Part shown: piece after piece, positions 35,830 to 44,335 of the stretch | How the letters are laid out: the number at the start of each line of letters is the position of its first letter | Numbering within the stretch: the first letter of the stretch is position 1 | Assembly: GCF_012317385.1 (NCBI RefSeq) | Contig: NZ_CP051144.1 | Location: 1,116,001 to 1,180,000 of the forward strand | Direction of reading: 5' to 3' | Length of the DNA stretch: 64,000 bases | Source of the DNA: Romboutsia sp. CE17 | Lineage (GTDB): Bacteria > Bacillota > Clostridia > Peptostreptococcales > Peptostreptococcaceae | Notes under the pieces: generated by a model | Database searches by the model: none | The model's input: only the letters and a program-made list of their open reading frames with translations | Told to the model about the DNA's origin: nothing | Translations under genes and position numbers: made by a program

Positions 35830-37230
35830 ATGAGTAAAAAAGAAAAGAAAAGTTTTTCATTACCATCAGCGTATACAGTGTTATTATCAATAACTGCTTT
35901 AATAGCACTAGCAACACAATTTATACCTGATATAACAGCAGCTAAATTTTCTGATTTAGTTATGGCCCCAATAAATGGGTTAAATGAAGCTATTGATATA
36001 GCTATATTTGTTTTATTAATCGGTGGTTTCTTAGGAGTAACAGCTAAAACAGGTGCCTTAGATGCAGGAATAGGATCTGTAGTTAAAAAATTAGAAGGTA
36101 AGGAACTTGTGTTAATACCTGTATTAATGTTTATATTTTCTTTAGGTGGTACTAGTTTTGGTATGGCTGAAGAAACTATTGCATTCGCAGCATTAGTTAC
36201 AACTACTATGATAGTAGCAGGATTTGATCCACTTGTATCTGTTGCAACTTTAATACTTGGTTCTGGATCTGGAGTTTTAGGTTCTACTGTTAACCCATTC
36301 TTAGTTTCAACAAGTATAGGAGCATTAAATGGAGTTGGAATCGAAGCAAACCAAGTTATAATCATAGGAACAGCAGTAGCTTTATGGCTTTCATCATTAG
36401 CTATATCTACATACTTTGTTATGAGTTATGCTAAAAAAGTTAAAGCTGACAAAGCAAACTCATTATTATCTGATAAAGAGTTCAACGAAGCTAAAGAAGC
36501 TTTCTTAGGTAACAAAGAAGAAGTTATTGAATTTACAGGTAAAAGAAAAATAGTTTTATCTTTATTCGCTTTAACATTTATAGTAATGGTATTAGGAATA
36601 ATACCTTGGGAAGAATTTGGAGTAACTATATTTACAAAAACTGATTTCTTAAATGGATCATCATTAGGTAATTGGTGGTTCTCAGAACTTAGTATGTGGT
36701 TTGCTATAATGTCTGTTATTATAGGTCTAGTTTATGGAATGAAAGAACAAGAAATAGTAAGTTCATTTATGAATGGAGCAGCTGACATGGTAGGTGTTGC
36801 ATTAGTAATAGGTGTTTCTAAAGGAATATCTGTAATAATGAGTTCTACAGGACTTGATAACTATGTATTAAATGCAGCATCATCTATGCTTACAGGAATG
36901 TCACCTATAATATTCGTTATAGTTGCTTTAATAATATATATGATTTTATCATTCTTTATACCATCTACTTCTGGATTAGCTGGTTTATCAATGCCTATAT
37001 TTGGACCACTTGCAGTTAGTTTAGGATTTGCTCCGGAAGTTATAGTTTCAATATTCAGTGCAGGTAGCGGTATAGTAAACTTCGTAACACCTACAAGTGG
37101 TGTTATAATGGGTGCTTTAGCTATTGCTAGAGTTGACTTTGAGACTTGGGTTAAATTTGTAAGTAAAGTAATAGCAGCTGTATTTGTATCTTCTGCAATT
37201 ATTTTATCAATAGCTATGATACTTTTATAA
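35830..37230 (+). CDS. YfcC/DcuC-superfamily transporter
   Basis: A 466-residue protein with about 11-12 membrane helices and the Gly-, Ser- and Thr-rich re-entrant motifs of this superfamily (GGTSFGMAEETIAF, LGSGSGVLGSTVNPF, FFIPSTSGLAGLSMPIFGPLA, VNFVTPTSGVIMGAL). YfcC-type proteins take up or exchange amino acids, peptides or small organic acids. The next gene encodes a dipeptidase after a terminator, which suggests linked peptide or amino-acid use. The RBS CAGGAGGT is strong. Confidence 0.9.
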   Translation: MSKKEKKSFSLPSAYTVLLSITALIALATQFIPDITAAKFSDLVMAPINGLNEAIDIAIFVLLIGGFLGVTAKTGALDAGIGSVVKKLEGKELVLIPVLMFIFSLGGTSFGMAEETIAFAALVTTTMIVAGFDPLVSVATLILGSGSGVLGSTVNPFLVSTSIGALNGVGIEANQVIIIGTAVALWLSSLAISTYFVMSYAKKVKADKANSLLSDKEFNEAKEAFLGNKEEVIEFTGKRKIVLSLFALTFIVMVLGIIPWEEFGVTIFTKTDFLNGSSLGNWWFSELSMWFAIMSVIIGLVYGMKEQEIVSSFMNGAADMVGVALVIGVSKGISVIMSSTGLDNYVLNAASSMLTGMSPIIFVIVALIIYMILSFFIPSTSGLAGLSMPIFGPLAVSLGFAPEVIVSIFSAGSGIVNFVTPTSGVIMGALAIARVDFETWVKFVSKVIAAVFVSSAIILSIAMILL

Positions 37231-37300
37231 AATAATAATTTGAAAATTTTAGACTAAAGTTATGTTAAAGTTATACTAAAGCATAACACTAAATAAAAAT

Positions 37301-37337
37301 AAAAAGGAAACTGAGTAATTTCAGTTTCCTTTTTATA
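37301..37337 (+). terminator. Intrinsic terminator between transporter and dipeptidase genes
   Basis: AAAAAGGAAACTGA (37301-37314) pairs with TCAGTTTCCTTTTT (37321-37334). Confidence 0.88.
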
Positions 37338-37377
37338 AAATATATTAATTTAATATAGAAACAAAAGGGAGGTTATT

Positions 37378-38835
37378 ATGAAAGTAGAAAATTTAAATCC
37401 ACAATTAGTATTTAAGTATTTTGGGGAGATAAGCCAAATACCAAGAGGTTCAGGAAATGAAAAGGGAATAAGCGATTATCTAGTAAATGAAGGTAAGCGT
37501 TTAGGATTAGAGTCAATCCAAGATGAAAACTTAAATGTTATAATCAAAAAAGACGCTACACCAGGATATGAAAACAGTCCAGTAGTAATATTACAAGGTC
37601 ATATGGATATGGTTTGTGAAAAGAACAAAGGAACAGAGCATGATTTTGAAAAAGACCCAATTAAATTAAGAGTAGAAGGGGATTATTTATATGCTACTGA
37701 TACAACTCTTGGAGCAGATAATGGTATTGCAGTTGCTATGGGACTTGCAATATTAGCATCTAATGACATTCCTCATCCTGCACTTGAAGTAGTTTTCACA
37801 GCTGATGAAGAAGAAAGTATGATTGGAGCAATGACTCTTAATGGTGATTTATTCAAAGGTACATATATAATTAATATAGATTCAGAAGAAGAAGGAACTA
37901 TAACAGTAAGTTGTGCTGGAGGTGTTACTGCCGTAGTTACTCTAGATAAAGAGTTTAAGTCTGTTGATAGTGATAAAATAGCTTATACAATAGATGTTAA
38001 AGGACTACAAGGCGGTCACTCTGGAATGGAAATAGATAAGCAAAGAGCAAACTCTAATATCCTTATGGGAAGAATTTTAAATCACCTATTAAATAATGCT
38101 AACGTTGATTTTGACTTAGTATCAGTTAGTGGTGGAGCTAAAAATAATGCCATACCTCGTGAAGCTGAAGCGACTATATTAATAAATCAAAAAGACCTTG
38201 TAATAGTTGAAGAAGAAATCAAAAACATTTTATCAATATTCAAAAATGAATTTAAAACTTCTGATCCAGAAGTAAATATATTAACTCATACATCTGAATC
38301 TTCTTATGAAAAAGCATTAACTAATGAAGTTAGAGATAAATATATAGCATTAACAAATTTAATGCCTGCTGGTATTCAAACAATGAGTATGGATATAAAA
38401 GGATTAGTAGAAAGCTCAACAAACTTAGGTGTTGTTCATAATAATGAAGATGCGATAGTATTTGAGTTTGCTACAAGAAGTTCAGTAAAAAGTTTAAAAG
38501 ATGTAATAAATACTAAAATGACTTTATTATGTAACCTATTAGGAGTTAAATTAGAATTAGAAGATGACTACCCAGAATGGGAATACGCTAAAGACTCAAA
38601 ACTAGAAGAAATATGTGTTAATACTTATGAAGAAGTTACAGGGAAAAAACCAGTAATAAGTGCTATACATGCAGGACTAGAATGTGGACTTTTATTAGAT
38701 GCTATAAAAGGAGCACAGGCAATATCTATAGGGCCAAACCTATATGATGTTCATACACCAAATGAACATTTAGATATCCCATCAACTCAAAGAACTTGGG
38801 AATACTTAACTGCTATATTAAAGAACATAAAGTAG
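37378..38835 (+). CDS. pepD: Aminoacyl-histidine dipeptidase (PepD, M20 family)
   Basis: A 485-residue cytosolic zinc dipeptidase. The metal-binding segments are LQGHMDMVCEKN (His and Asp), TLGADNGIAVAM (bridging Asp) and FTADEEESMIGAM (catalytic Glu pair), with KGLQGGHSGMEID and the C-terminal HAGLECGLL typical of the family. It cleaves Xaa-His and other dipeptides. The RBS is GGGAGG. With the preceding YfcC-type transporter it probably forms a peptide utilisation pair, though a terminator separates them. Confidence 0.95.
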   Translation: MKVENLNPQLVFKYFGEISQIPRGSGNEKGISDYLVNEGKRLGLESIQDENLNVIIKKDATPGYENSPVVILQGHMDMVCEKNKGTEHDFEKDPIKLRVEGDYLYATDTTLGADNGIAVAMGLAILASNDIPHPALEVVFTADEEESMIGAMTLNGDLFKGTYIINIDSEEEGTITVSCAGGVTAVVTLDKEFKSVDSDKIAYTIDVKGLQGGHSGMEIDKQRANSNILMGRILNHLLNNANVDFDLVSVSGGAKNNAIPREAEATILINQKDLVIVEEEIKNILSIFKNEFKTSDPEVNILTHTSESSYEKALTNEVRDKYIALTNLMPAGIQTMSMDIKGLVESSTNLGVVHNNEDAIVFEFATRSSVKSLKDVINTKMTLLCNLLGVKLELEDDYPEWEYAKDSKLEEICVNTYEEVTGKKPVISAIHAGLECGLLLDAIKGAQAISIGPNLYDVHTPNEHLDIPSTQRTWEYLTAILKNIK

Positions 38836-38863
38836 TAAACATATAGGAATATTTAAATAATAA

Positions 38864-38900
38864 AAAAAGACTAAGGTAATTCTTTAACCTTAGTCTTTTT
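38864..38900. terminator. Bidirectional terminator between pepD and the DUF1540 gene
   Basis: AAAAAGACTAAGGT (38864-38877) pairs with ACCTTAGTCTTTTT (38887-38900). Confidence 0.88.
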
Positions 38901-38905
38901 TATAT

Positions 38906-39208
38906 TTATTCGCCACAGATAAAAGTTTCACAAGTTGCATTTTCTAAATTAATTTGAACACTAGGAGCAGTACAAGTGCAGTTACTATTATATGAGCATC
39001 TTCTAGCTTTACAATCTATATCACTAGATGTAGTAAAATTATTGCTAATATTATTTGAAAAACTTCCATTAGAATCTTTAGGTACAAATGTAGAACATTT
39101 TGTGTTCGCTGTAGTTTTTGCATTAACTCCAGATACTTGTATACCTCCAGCATAACATGTACCAGATGTATTATAAGCACAGTTATGAGCAGCACAATTC
39201 AAAGTCAT
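38906..39208 (-). CDS. Two-repeat DUF1540 cysteine-rich protein
   Basis: A 100-residue protein with two DUF1540 modules: CAAHNCAYNTSGTCYAGGIQV with C(x)TF after it, and CKARRCSYNSNCTCTAPSVQI with CETF after it. Each has four Cys placed to bind a metal or form disulfides. A Ser/Asn-rich linker joins them (about residues 45-62). The family is common in clostridia, including spore formers, and has no proven function. The start has a GGAGG site. It is transcribed towards pepD and shares its terminator. Confidence 0.88.
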   Translation of the reverse strand: MTLNCAAHNCAYNTSGTCYAGGIQVSGVNAKTTANTKCSTFVPKDSNGSFSNNISNNFTTSSDIDCKARRCSYNSNCTCTAPSVQINLENATCETFICGE

Positions 39209-39383
39209 AATTGTTTACCTCCATAAATTTTAATATATATTTTTTATTATTGGTAAAACAAAGATTTTTTATTACAATTAATTTCTAAATTTTTCATTAA
39301 TATAAATACTTTTCCTTAATATAACTATTAAATTTTAGAAGTATATATTAATATATACATAAGATATTTTTAGGGAGGGTATT

Positions 39384-40256
39384 ATGAATATATTACAAAA
39401 TGATAATTTAATAGTTGAATCTAAAAGTTTTGGAGCAGAGCTTACTAGAATATATTCTAAGAAAAATAATAAAGATATATTATGGTGTGGTGATGAAAAA
39501 TACTGGGGAAGACGTTCACCTATACTATTTCCTATAGTAGGAAGATTAAAAGAGAACAAAACTATAATCGAGGATAATACATATTCTATGGGTCAACATG
39601 GGTTTGCAAGAGATATGGATTTTAAAGTGATAGAAACAAGTAATGATTATGTAGTTTATTTATTAACTTCAAATGATAATACTAAAAAGTTTTATCCATA
39701 TGATTTTAATTTAAGCATAAAATATACTTTAATAGATAATAGTATTAGAATAGATTGGACAGTTGAAAATACTGATAGTAGAGATATTTATTTTTCAATA
39801 GGAGCTCATCCTGCATTTAATATCCCTACATCTAAACATAAATCTATTAATGATTATTATCTTAAATTTAATTGTAAGGATAAAGTAAATAAAATAAATC
39901 TAAATGGTCCATTTCACGATGAATCTTTTGAAGTTGAAAATTTAGATAAGTTACAATTAAGTCCTGAGTTATTTATTAATGATGCATTAATATATACAGA
40001 TATTGATTCTATATCTATTTTTAATAATGAAGATAAAGAAGAAATTAATGTTGAATTTAGTAAGTTTCCTCTAGTTGGGATTTGGAGTCCTTATTATAGT
40101 GAAGATAATACAATAGCACCATTCATATGTATAGAACCTTGGTATGGGCTTTGTGATAATATAAATTCTGATAATGTATATAAGAATAAATCATATATAA
40201 ATAAGTTAAGTGTAGGTAAGTCTTTTAAAGCGTCTTATACAATAACTGTATATTAA
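39384..40256 (+). CDS. Aldose 1-epimerase family protein (YeaD/LacX-like)
   Basis: A 290-residue beta-sandwich enzyme. SPILFPIVGRLKENK (about residues 45-59) carries the substrate-phosphate Arg region, HGFARDMDF the first His, and SIGAHPAFNIP the catalytic His. These proteins interconvert alpha and beta anomers of sugars or sugar phosphates. The RBS is AGGGAGGG. It is not next to a sugar operon, so the substrate is open. Confidence 0.9.
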   Translation: MNILQNDNLIVESKSFGAELTRIYSKKNNKDILWCGDEKYWGRRSPILFPIVGRLKENKTIIEDNTYSMGQHGFARDMDFKVIETSNDYVVYLLTSNDNTKKFYPYDFNLSIKYTLIDNSIRIDWTVENTDSRDIYFSIGAHPAFNIPTSKHKSINDYYLKFNCKDKVNKINLNGPFHDESFEVENLDKLQLSPELFINDALIYTDIDSISIFNNEDKEEINVEFSKFPLVGIWSPYYSEDNTIAPFICIEPWYGLCDNINSDNVYKNKSYINKLSVGKSFKASYTITVY

Positions 40257-40328
40257 CCAATCATTGTATAGGCATATTGATTATGATATAATAAATCAAA
40301 CAATTTTATAAAGATAGGAGAGAATTTT

Positions 40329-40421
40329 TTGAAAAAATTTAAATATAGTGAGAGTGTAGTAAGACTTCTTGATAAATAAGGAGTTTACTATAAACGATTA
40401 GACCTTATTTATCAGGAAGTC
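40329..40421 (+). other. Short leader frame overlapping a 19-bp hairpin upstream of the mutS2-like gene
   Basis: A TTG start with AGGAGAG 7 bases upstream opens a 16-residue frame (MKKFKYSESVVRLLDK, stop 40377-40379). Its last codons form the left arm of a long hairpin: 40363-40381 pairs with 40403-40421 over 19 bases with one G-U pair and a 21-base loop. No T run follows, so it is not a standard terminator. The RBS of the mutS2-like gene lies about 35 bases beyond. It could be a translated leader controlling the hairpin, or a gene remnant; the frame beyond the stop stays open for 18 more codons. Confidence 0.45.
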
Positions 40422-40470
40422 ATTATTTATTCTTAAAAAAATAACTGATAAATATAGGAGATTAATAAAA

Positions 40471-42366
40471 ATGAATATAGAAACAATTGAAAAATTACAA
40501 CTTAATGAAGTAAAAGAATTAATAAAAGTGCATTGCGTAAGTTCTCTTGGAAAAGAATTAATAGATAAAATAAATCCAAGTAGTAACTTAAGTATATTAA
40601 GAAGAAAGCTAAATGAAAACATTGAAGCTAGAAGAATTATAGAAAATAGTAACTATATACCACTTGAAGGTCTATTTAATATTTCGCCTATAATTGATAA
40701 GGTTGAAAAAGGTATGATATTAGAACCAAATGAACTTATTAAAATGGAAGACTTTCTAAGGGGTTGTAGAAAAATAAAAAAATTTATGGCTGATAAAGAA
40801 TTTTATTCACCTACTTTAAGTTCATACTCACTTAATATTACAGAATGCTTAAATATAGAAGAAGAAATAAATTATTGCATCAAAAATAATAAGGTTGATT
40901 CTTGTGCTAGTAAAGAATTGAAAAAAATAAGAAGAAGTATAGATATTGCAGAAGGTAGAGTAAAAGAAAGGCTAAATAAGTTTTTAACTTCTAGTAATAA
41001 TAAGAAGTATATTCAAGAATTTATAATAAGTAAAAGAGATGAAAGATATGTAATTCCTATAAAAGCATCTTATAAAAATGAAGTTGACGGAGTTGTTTTA
41101 GATACATCATCAAAAGGTCAAACGGTATTTATAGAGCCAAGTAGTGTATCAAAGTACAGTATGGAATTAATATCTTTAAAAAGTGAAGAGATAGCTGAAG
41201 AATATAAGATACTATCTTACTTATCTGAACTTATTTCTGAAAAAATTTCAAATATTAAATTGAATATAGAAGTAATAGGGGAGTATGATATGGTTTTTGC
41301 TAAGGCAAAATATAGCCTAAATAATAACTGTATAACTCCTAAGATAAATAATAATGGATATATAAATATAGTTAATGGTAAACATCCATTGTTAAAAGGT
41401 AATGTAGTACCTCTAAAATTTATAATAGGTAAGAACTATAGAAGTTTAATTATAACAGGTCCTAATGCTGGTGGAAAGACAGTAGCATTAAAGGTTGTAG
41501 GAATACTTACACTTATGACTCAATGTGGTTTTGATATTCCATGTAATGAAGAAAGTGAAATTAGTATATTTGATAATATATTTGTTGATATAGGAGATAA
41601 TCAAAGTATTGAAAATGCTCTTAGTACATTTTCTTCACACATAAAGAATATCGCTAATATTATGAATAAATCAAATAACTCAACACTTATATTATTTGAT
41701 GAAATTTGCTCAGGTACAGAACCTAATGAAGGTGCTGGACTTGCAATTGCTATATTAGAAGAACTATATTTAAAAGGATGTATAACTGTAGCATCTACTC
41801 ATTATGGAGAAATTAAAAAGTTTGCACTTCTTCATCCTGAATTTGAAAATGCAGGGATGATGTTTGATAAAGATACACTTGAACCATTATATAAACTTAC
41901 TATAGGTAAATCTGAAAATAGTAATGCTTTATTTATTTCTAAAAAAATGGGTATAAGTGAAAAGGTACTACTTAAATCAAAGGATTATATAAATGATAAA
42001 AGTTATAACTTTGATTTATTAGATAGAAATAAAATTAATAAAAAAGTGGAAACTGTTGTTGAAAATAAAGAATATTATAATCTTTATGAAAAGGGCGATA
42101 AAGTTAAGTTACTAGATTATGATGACTATGGAATTGTTTATGAAGAAATGGATAAATACAATAATATAAAGGTATTATATAAAAATGATTTCATAGAAGT
42201 TAATATAAAAAGAGTAAATCCATATTTAAAGGCAAAAGATCTATATCCAGCTGATTACGATTTAAATAGTTTATTTACAAGCTATAAGGATAGAAAGCTA
42301 GAAAAAGATATAGCTAGAGGATCTAAAAAGGCTTTAAAGAAAATACAAAAAATAAAGGGACTGTAG
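40471..42366 (+). CDS. MutS2-like DNA-binding ATPase without Smr domain
   Basis: A 631-residue MutS-family protein. The lever and clamp part comes first (about 1-300, with KRDERYVIPIKASYKNEVDG and TVFIEPSSV as in MutS2), then the ABC ATPase: Walker A ITGPNAGGKTV (about 329-339), LILFDEICSGTEP (Walker B) and ASTHYGEIKKF (H-loop). MutS2 proteins act on recombination intermediates or stalled ribosomes and are usually near 780 residues with a C-terminal Smr nuclease, absent here. Shorter MutS2-like paralogues are known. The last codons (from 42357) and the stop lie within the IS copy 2 end, so the native C-terminus was slightly altered or cut. Confidence 0.88.
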   Translation: MNIETIEKLQLNEVKELIKVHCVSSLGKELIDKINPSSNLSILRRKLNENIEARRIIENSNYIPLEGLFNISPIIDKVEKGMILEPNELIKMEDFLRGCRKIKKFMADKEFYSPTLSSYSLNITECLNIEEEINYCIKNNKVDSCASKELKKIRRSIDIAEGRVKERLNKFLTSSNNKKYIQEFIISKRDERYVIPIKASYKNEVDGVVLDTSSKGQTVFIEPSSVSKYSMELISLKSEEIAEEYKILSYLSELISEKISNIKLNIEVIGEYDMVFAKAKYSLNNNCITPKINNNGYINIVNGKHPLLKGNVVPLKFIIGKNYRSLIITGPNAGGKTVALKVVGILTLMTQCGFDIPCNEESEISIFDNIFVDIGDNQSIENALSTFSSHIKNIANIMNKSNNSTLILFDEICSGTEPNEGAGLAIAILEELYLKGCITVASTHYGEIKKFALLHPEFENAGMMFDKDTLEPLYKLTIGKSENSNALFISKKMGISEKVLLKSKDYINDKSYNFDLLDRNKINKKVETVVENKEYYNLYEKGDKVKLLDYDDYGIVYEEMDKYNNIKVLYKNDFIEVNIKRVNPYLKAKDLYPADYDLNSLFTSYKDRKLEKDIARGSKKALKKIQKIKGL

Positions 42367-43883
42367 GTAGTTTTGTGTAAATACAAACTTACCTACAGTC
42401 TTTTTTGAATGTAAAATTGGTAAGTTTGGAATAATATTCATATTAAACTTTTGGAGGTAAAGAAATGAAAGATCAAAGAGAAATAATTATTCCAGATTTA
42501 GACTACCAAGCTGAAGTAAGAAAATGTAAAACCATGGAAGATGTAGTTGGTAAAAATGGATTAATGCAAAAGCTGTTCAAAGATATTATCCAACAATTGC
42601 TAGAAGCAGAAATGGAAGAACATCTGGGAAGAGAAAGGCATGAAAGAAGTAATGAAGCTAATCCAAACTATAGGAATGGATATAGTTCTAAGACTATTGA
42701 AAGTAGTTTTGGTGAAGTTGGCCTAGATATACCAAGAGATAGAAAAGCACAATTTGAACCGAAGGTTGTTAAAAAGTATGAAACTGTATGTAATGAACTA
42801 GATAAAAAAATAATAGGTCTTTATGCCTGTGGTATGAGTGTAAGAGATATCCAATCTGAAATGGAAGAACTATATGGCATTGATGTGTCTCCTGCAATGA
42901 TATCTAAGATAACAGATAAGGTTGTAGAGGCTGCCGCCGAATGGCAAAGCAGAGAACTTGATGAAATATACCCAATCGTATATATGGATGCTATGCATTT
43001 TAAAGTAAGAGATGATAATAAAATAGTTTCAAAGGCAGCATATATATGTATGGCTTTAGATATGAAAGGAAAAAAAGATATATTAGGTATTTGGATTGGT
43101 GAATCAGAAGGCGCAAAATTTTGGCTATCAGTTTGTAATGATTTGAAAAATAGAGGCGTAGATGATATTTTAATTGCATGTATGGATGGTTTAAAAGGTC
43201 TACCTGAAGCAATTAAAACTGTATATCCAGATGTAAGTATTCAAACTTGTATAGTTCATCAAATTAGAAACTCTCTTAAATATATAGCATCAAAAGATCA
43301 GAGAGAGTTTATGAAAGATTTAAAAAGTGTTTATAGGGCATTTAACGAAGAAACAGCACTTAAAAATTTAGATATTCTTAAGGAGAAATGGTATTCAAAA
43401 TATTCTGTTGTAATAGATTCATGGTACAATAACTGGAGTAATCTGAATACGTATTTTGAATATCCACATGAAATTAGAAGAATTATTTATACTACAAATG
43501 CTCTTGAGGGATTTAATAGACAGTTAAGAAAATATACTAAGGTAAGAACTGTATTTCCAACAGATGAGTCACTAAGAAAATCACTATATTTATCTACCAT
43601 GAAAATTATGGAGAAATGGACCTCTCCAAACCAAAATTGGGCGTCTACTTTAGGACAGCTTACAATTATGTTTGGAGAAAGGATACCTAACTCTTACACA
43701 ATATAAATTTTTTTAAAATTATGGAAAATTTAGTGTATAAATAACTAAATTAAACACATAATAATTGTGTAAAGAATTCCAGTATTAGTATTTCTCAAAA
43801 ATAAAAAAATATTACTGGAATTTGAAATTTCCAGTAATATAAATTATAAAAAATCTTATTTACACAAATCTATAGACATTCTC
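42357..43883 (+). mobile_element. IS256-family insertion sequence, copy 2
   Basis: A 1527-bp copy of the element at 18633-20160, in the opposite orientation, with the same ends and hairpins. The only difference I found is one base in an A/T run. The flanking octamers (AAAATAAA at 42349-42356 and TAGTTAAA at 43884-43891) do not match, so the usual 8-bp duplication is missing, as after an adjacent deletion or recombination with another copy. It lies between two convergent genes, and its first codons end the mutS2-like frame. Confidence 0.95.
42465..43706 (+). CDS. IS256-family transposase (copy 2)
   Basis: The 413-residue DDE transposase is identical in sequence to that of copy 1 (D175, D241, E348, C262-x2-H265). 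It is intact with an AGGAGG-type site (GGAGGTAAAG) before the ATG. See copy 1 for domains. A hairpin at 42359-42400 between the element end and the gene should stop transcription coming from mutS2. Confidence 0.97.
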   Translation: MKDQREIIIPDLDYQAEVRKCKTMEDVVGKNGLMQKLFKDIIQQLLEAEMEEHLGRERHERSNEANPNYRNGYSSKTIESSFGEVGLDIPRDRKAQFEPKVVKKYETVCNELDKKIIGLYACGMSVRDIQSEMEELYGIDVSPAMISKITDKVVEAAAEWQSRELDEIYPIVYMDAMHFKVRDDNKIVSKAAYICMALDMKGKKDILGIWIGESEGAKFWLSVCNDLKNRGVDDILIACMDGLKGLPEAIKTVYPDVSIQTCIVHQIRNSLKYIASKDQREFMKDLKSVYRAFNEETALKNLDILKEKWYSKYSVVIDSWYNNWSNLNTYFEYPHEIRRIIYTTNALEGFNRQLRKYTKVRTVFPTDESLRKSLYLSTMKIMEKWTSPNQNWASTLGQLTIMFGERIPNSYTI

Positions 43884-43908
43884 TAGTTAAATAACTACAG
43901 CTTTTTAA

Positions 43909-44229
43909 TTATCTCTTTAATTCTATTACGTTTTCAACTAATACTTTACATCTTCCACAACAAGATCCAGCACCAGTTTCCTCAGCTACTGCATCAGTAG
44001 TGTTAGCTCCATTATTTACAGCATTTACAACTGTTTCTAAAGATACACCTTTACATCCACATACTGAAGCTAATATTTTTTCTACTTCACCAGCACATCT
44101 ACCACATCCTGTAGCAGCACCAGTCATTTCTTTTATCTCATCAAGAGTACGAGCACCCTTGATCATTGCCTTTCTAATATCTAAATAACTAACTTGTTTA
44201 CAATGACATATTATTTTATCTGCAGCCAT
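43909..44229 (-). CDS. Tandem BFD-like [2Fe-2S]-binding domain protein
   Basis: A 106-residue protein of two consecutive Fer2_BFD modules. The first has CHCKQVSYLDIRKAM with CGRCAGEVEKIL (CxC and CxxC); the second has CGCKGVSLETVVNAV with CCGRCKVLVENVI. Each set of four Cys can hold one 2Fe-2S cluster. Single BFD modules accept or donate electrons for bacterioferritin or nitrite and sulfite enzymes; a two-cluster form could pass electrons between partners. The RBS is AGGAGA. It ends 25 bases from the IS copy 2 boundary. Confidence 0.88.
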   Translation of the reverse strand: MAADKIICHCKQVSYLDIRKAMIKGARTLDEIKEMTGAATGCGRCAGEVEKILASVCGCKGVSLETVVNAVNNGANTTDAVAEETGAGSCCGRCKVLVENVIELKR

Positions 44230-44335
44230 AATTCTATTCTCCTATTTCTTCCATATATTGTCTTTATTATATTACTATAAAAATAATACCCAATCAATAT
44301 AAACTTAAACATTTTTATAAATTATGTAAAAAAAT

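Noticed and set aside
18633-43883. A composite transposon made of the two IS copies with 22 kb of cargo
   Set aside because: Copy 1 has its own matching 8-bp duplication on both sides, so it entered the array alone. The outer flanks of the pair do not match.
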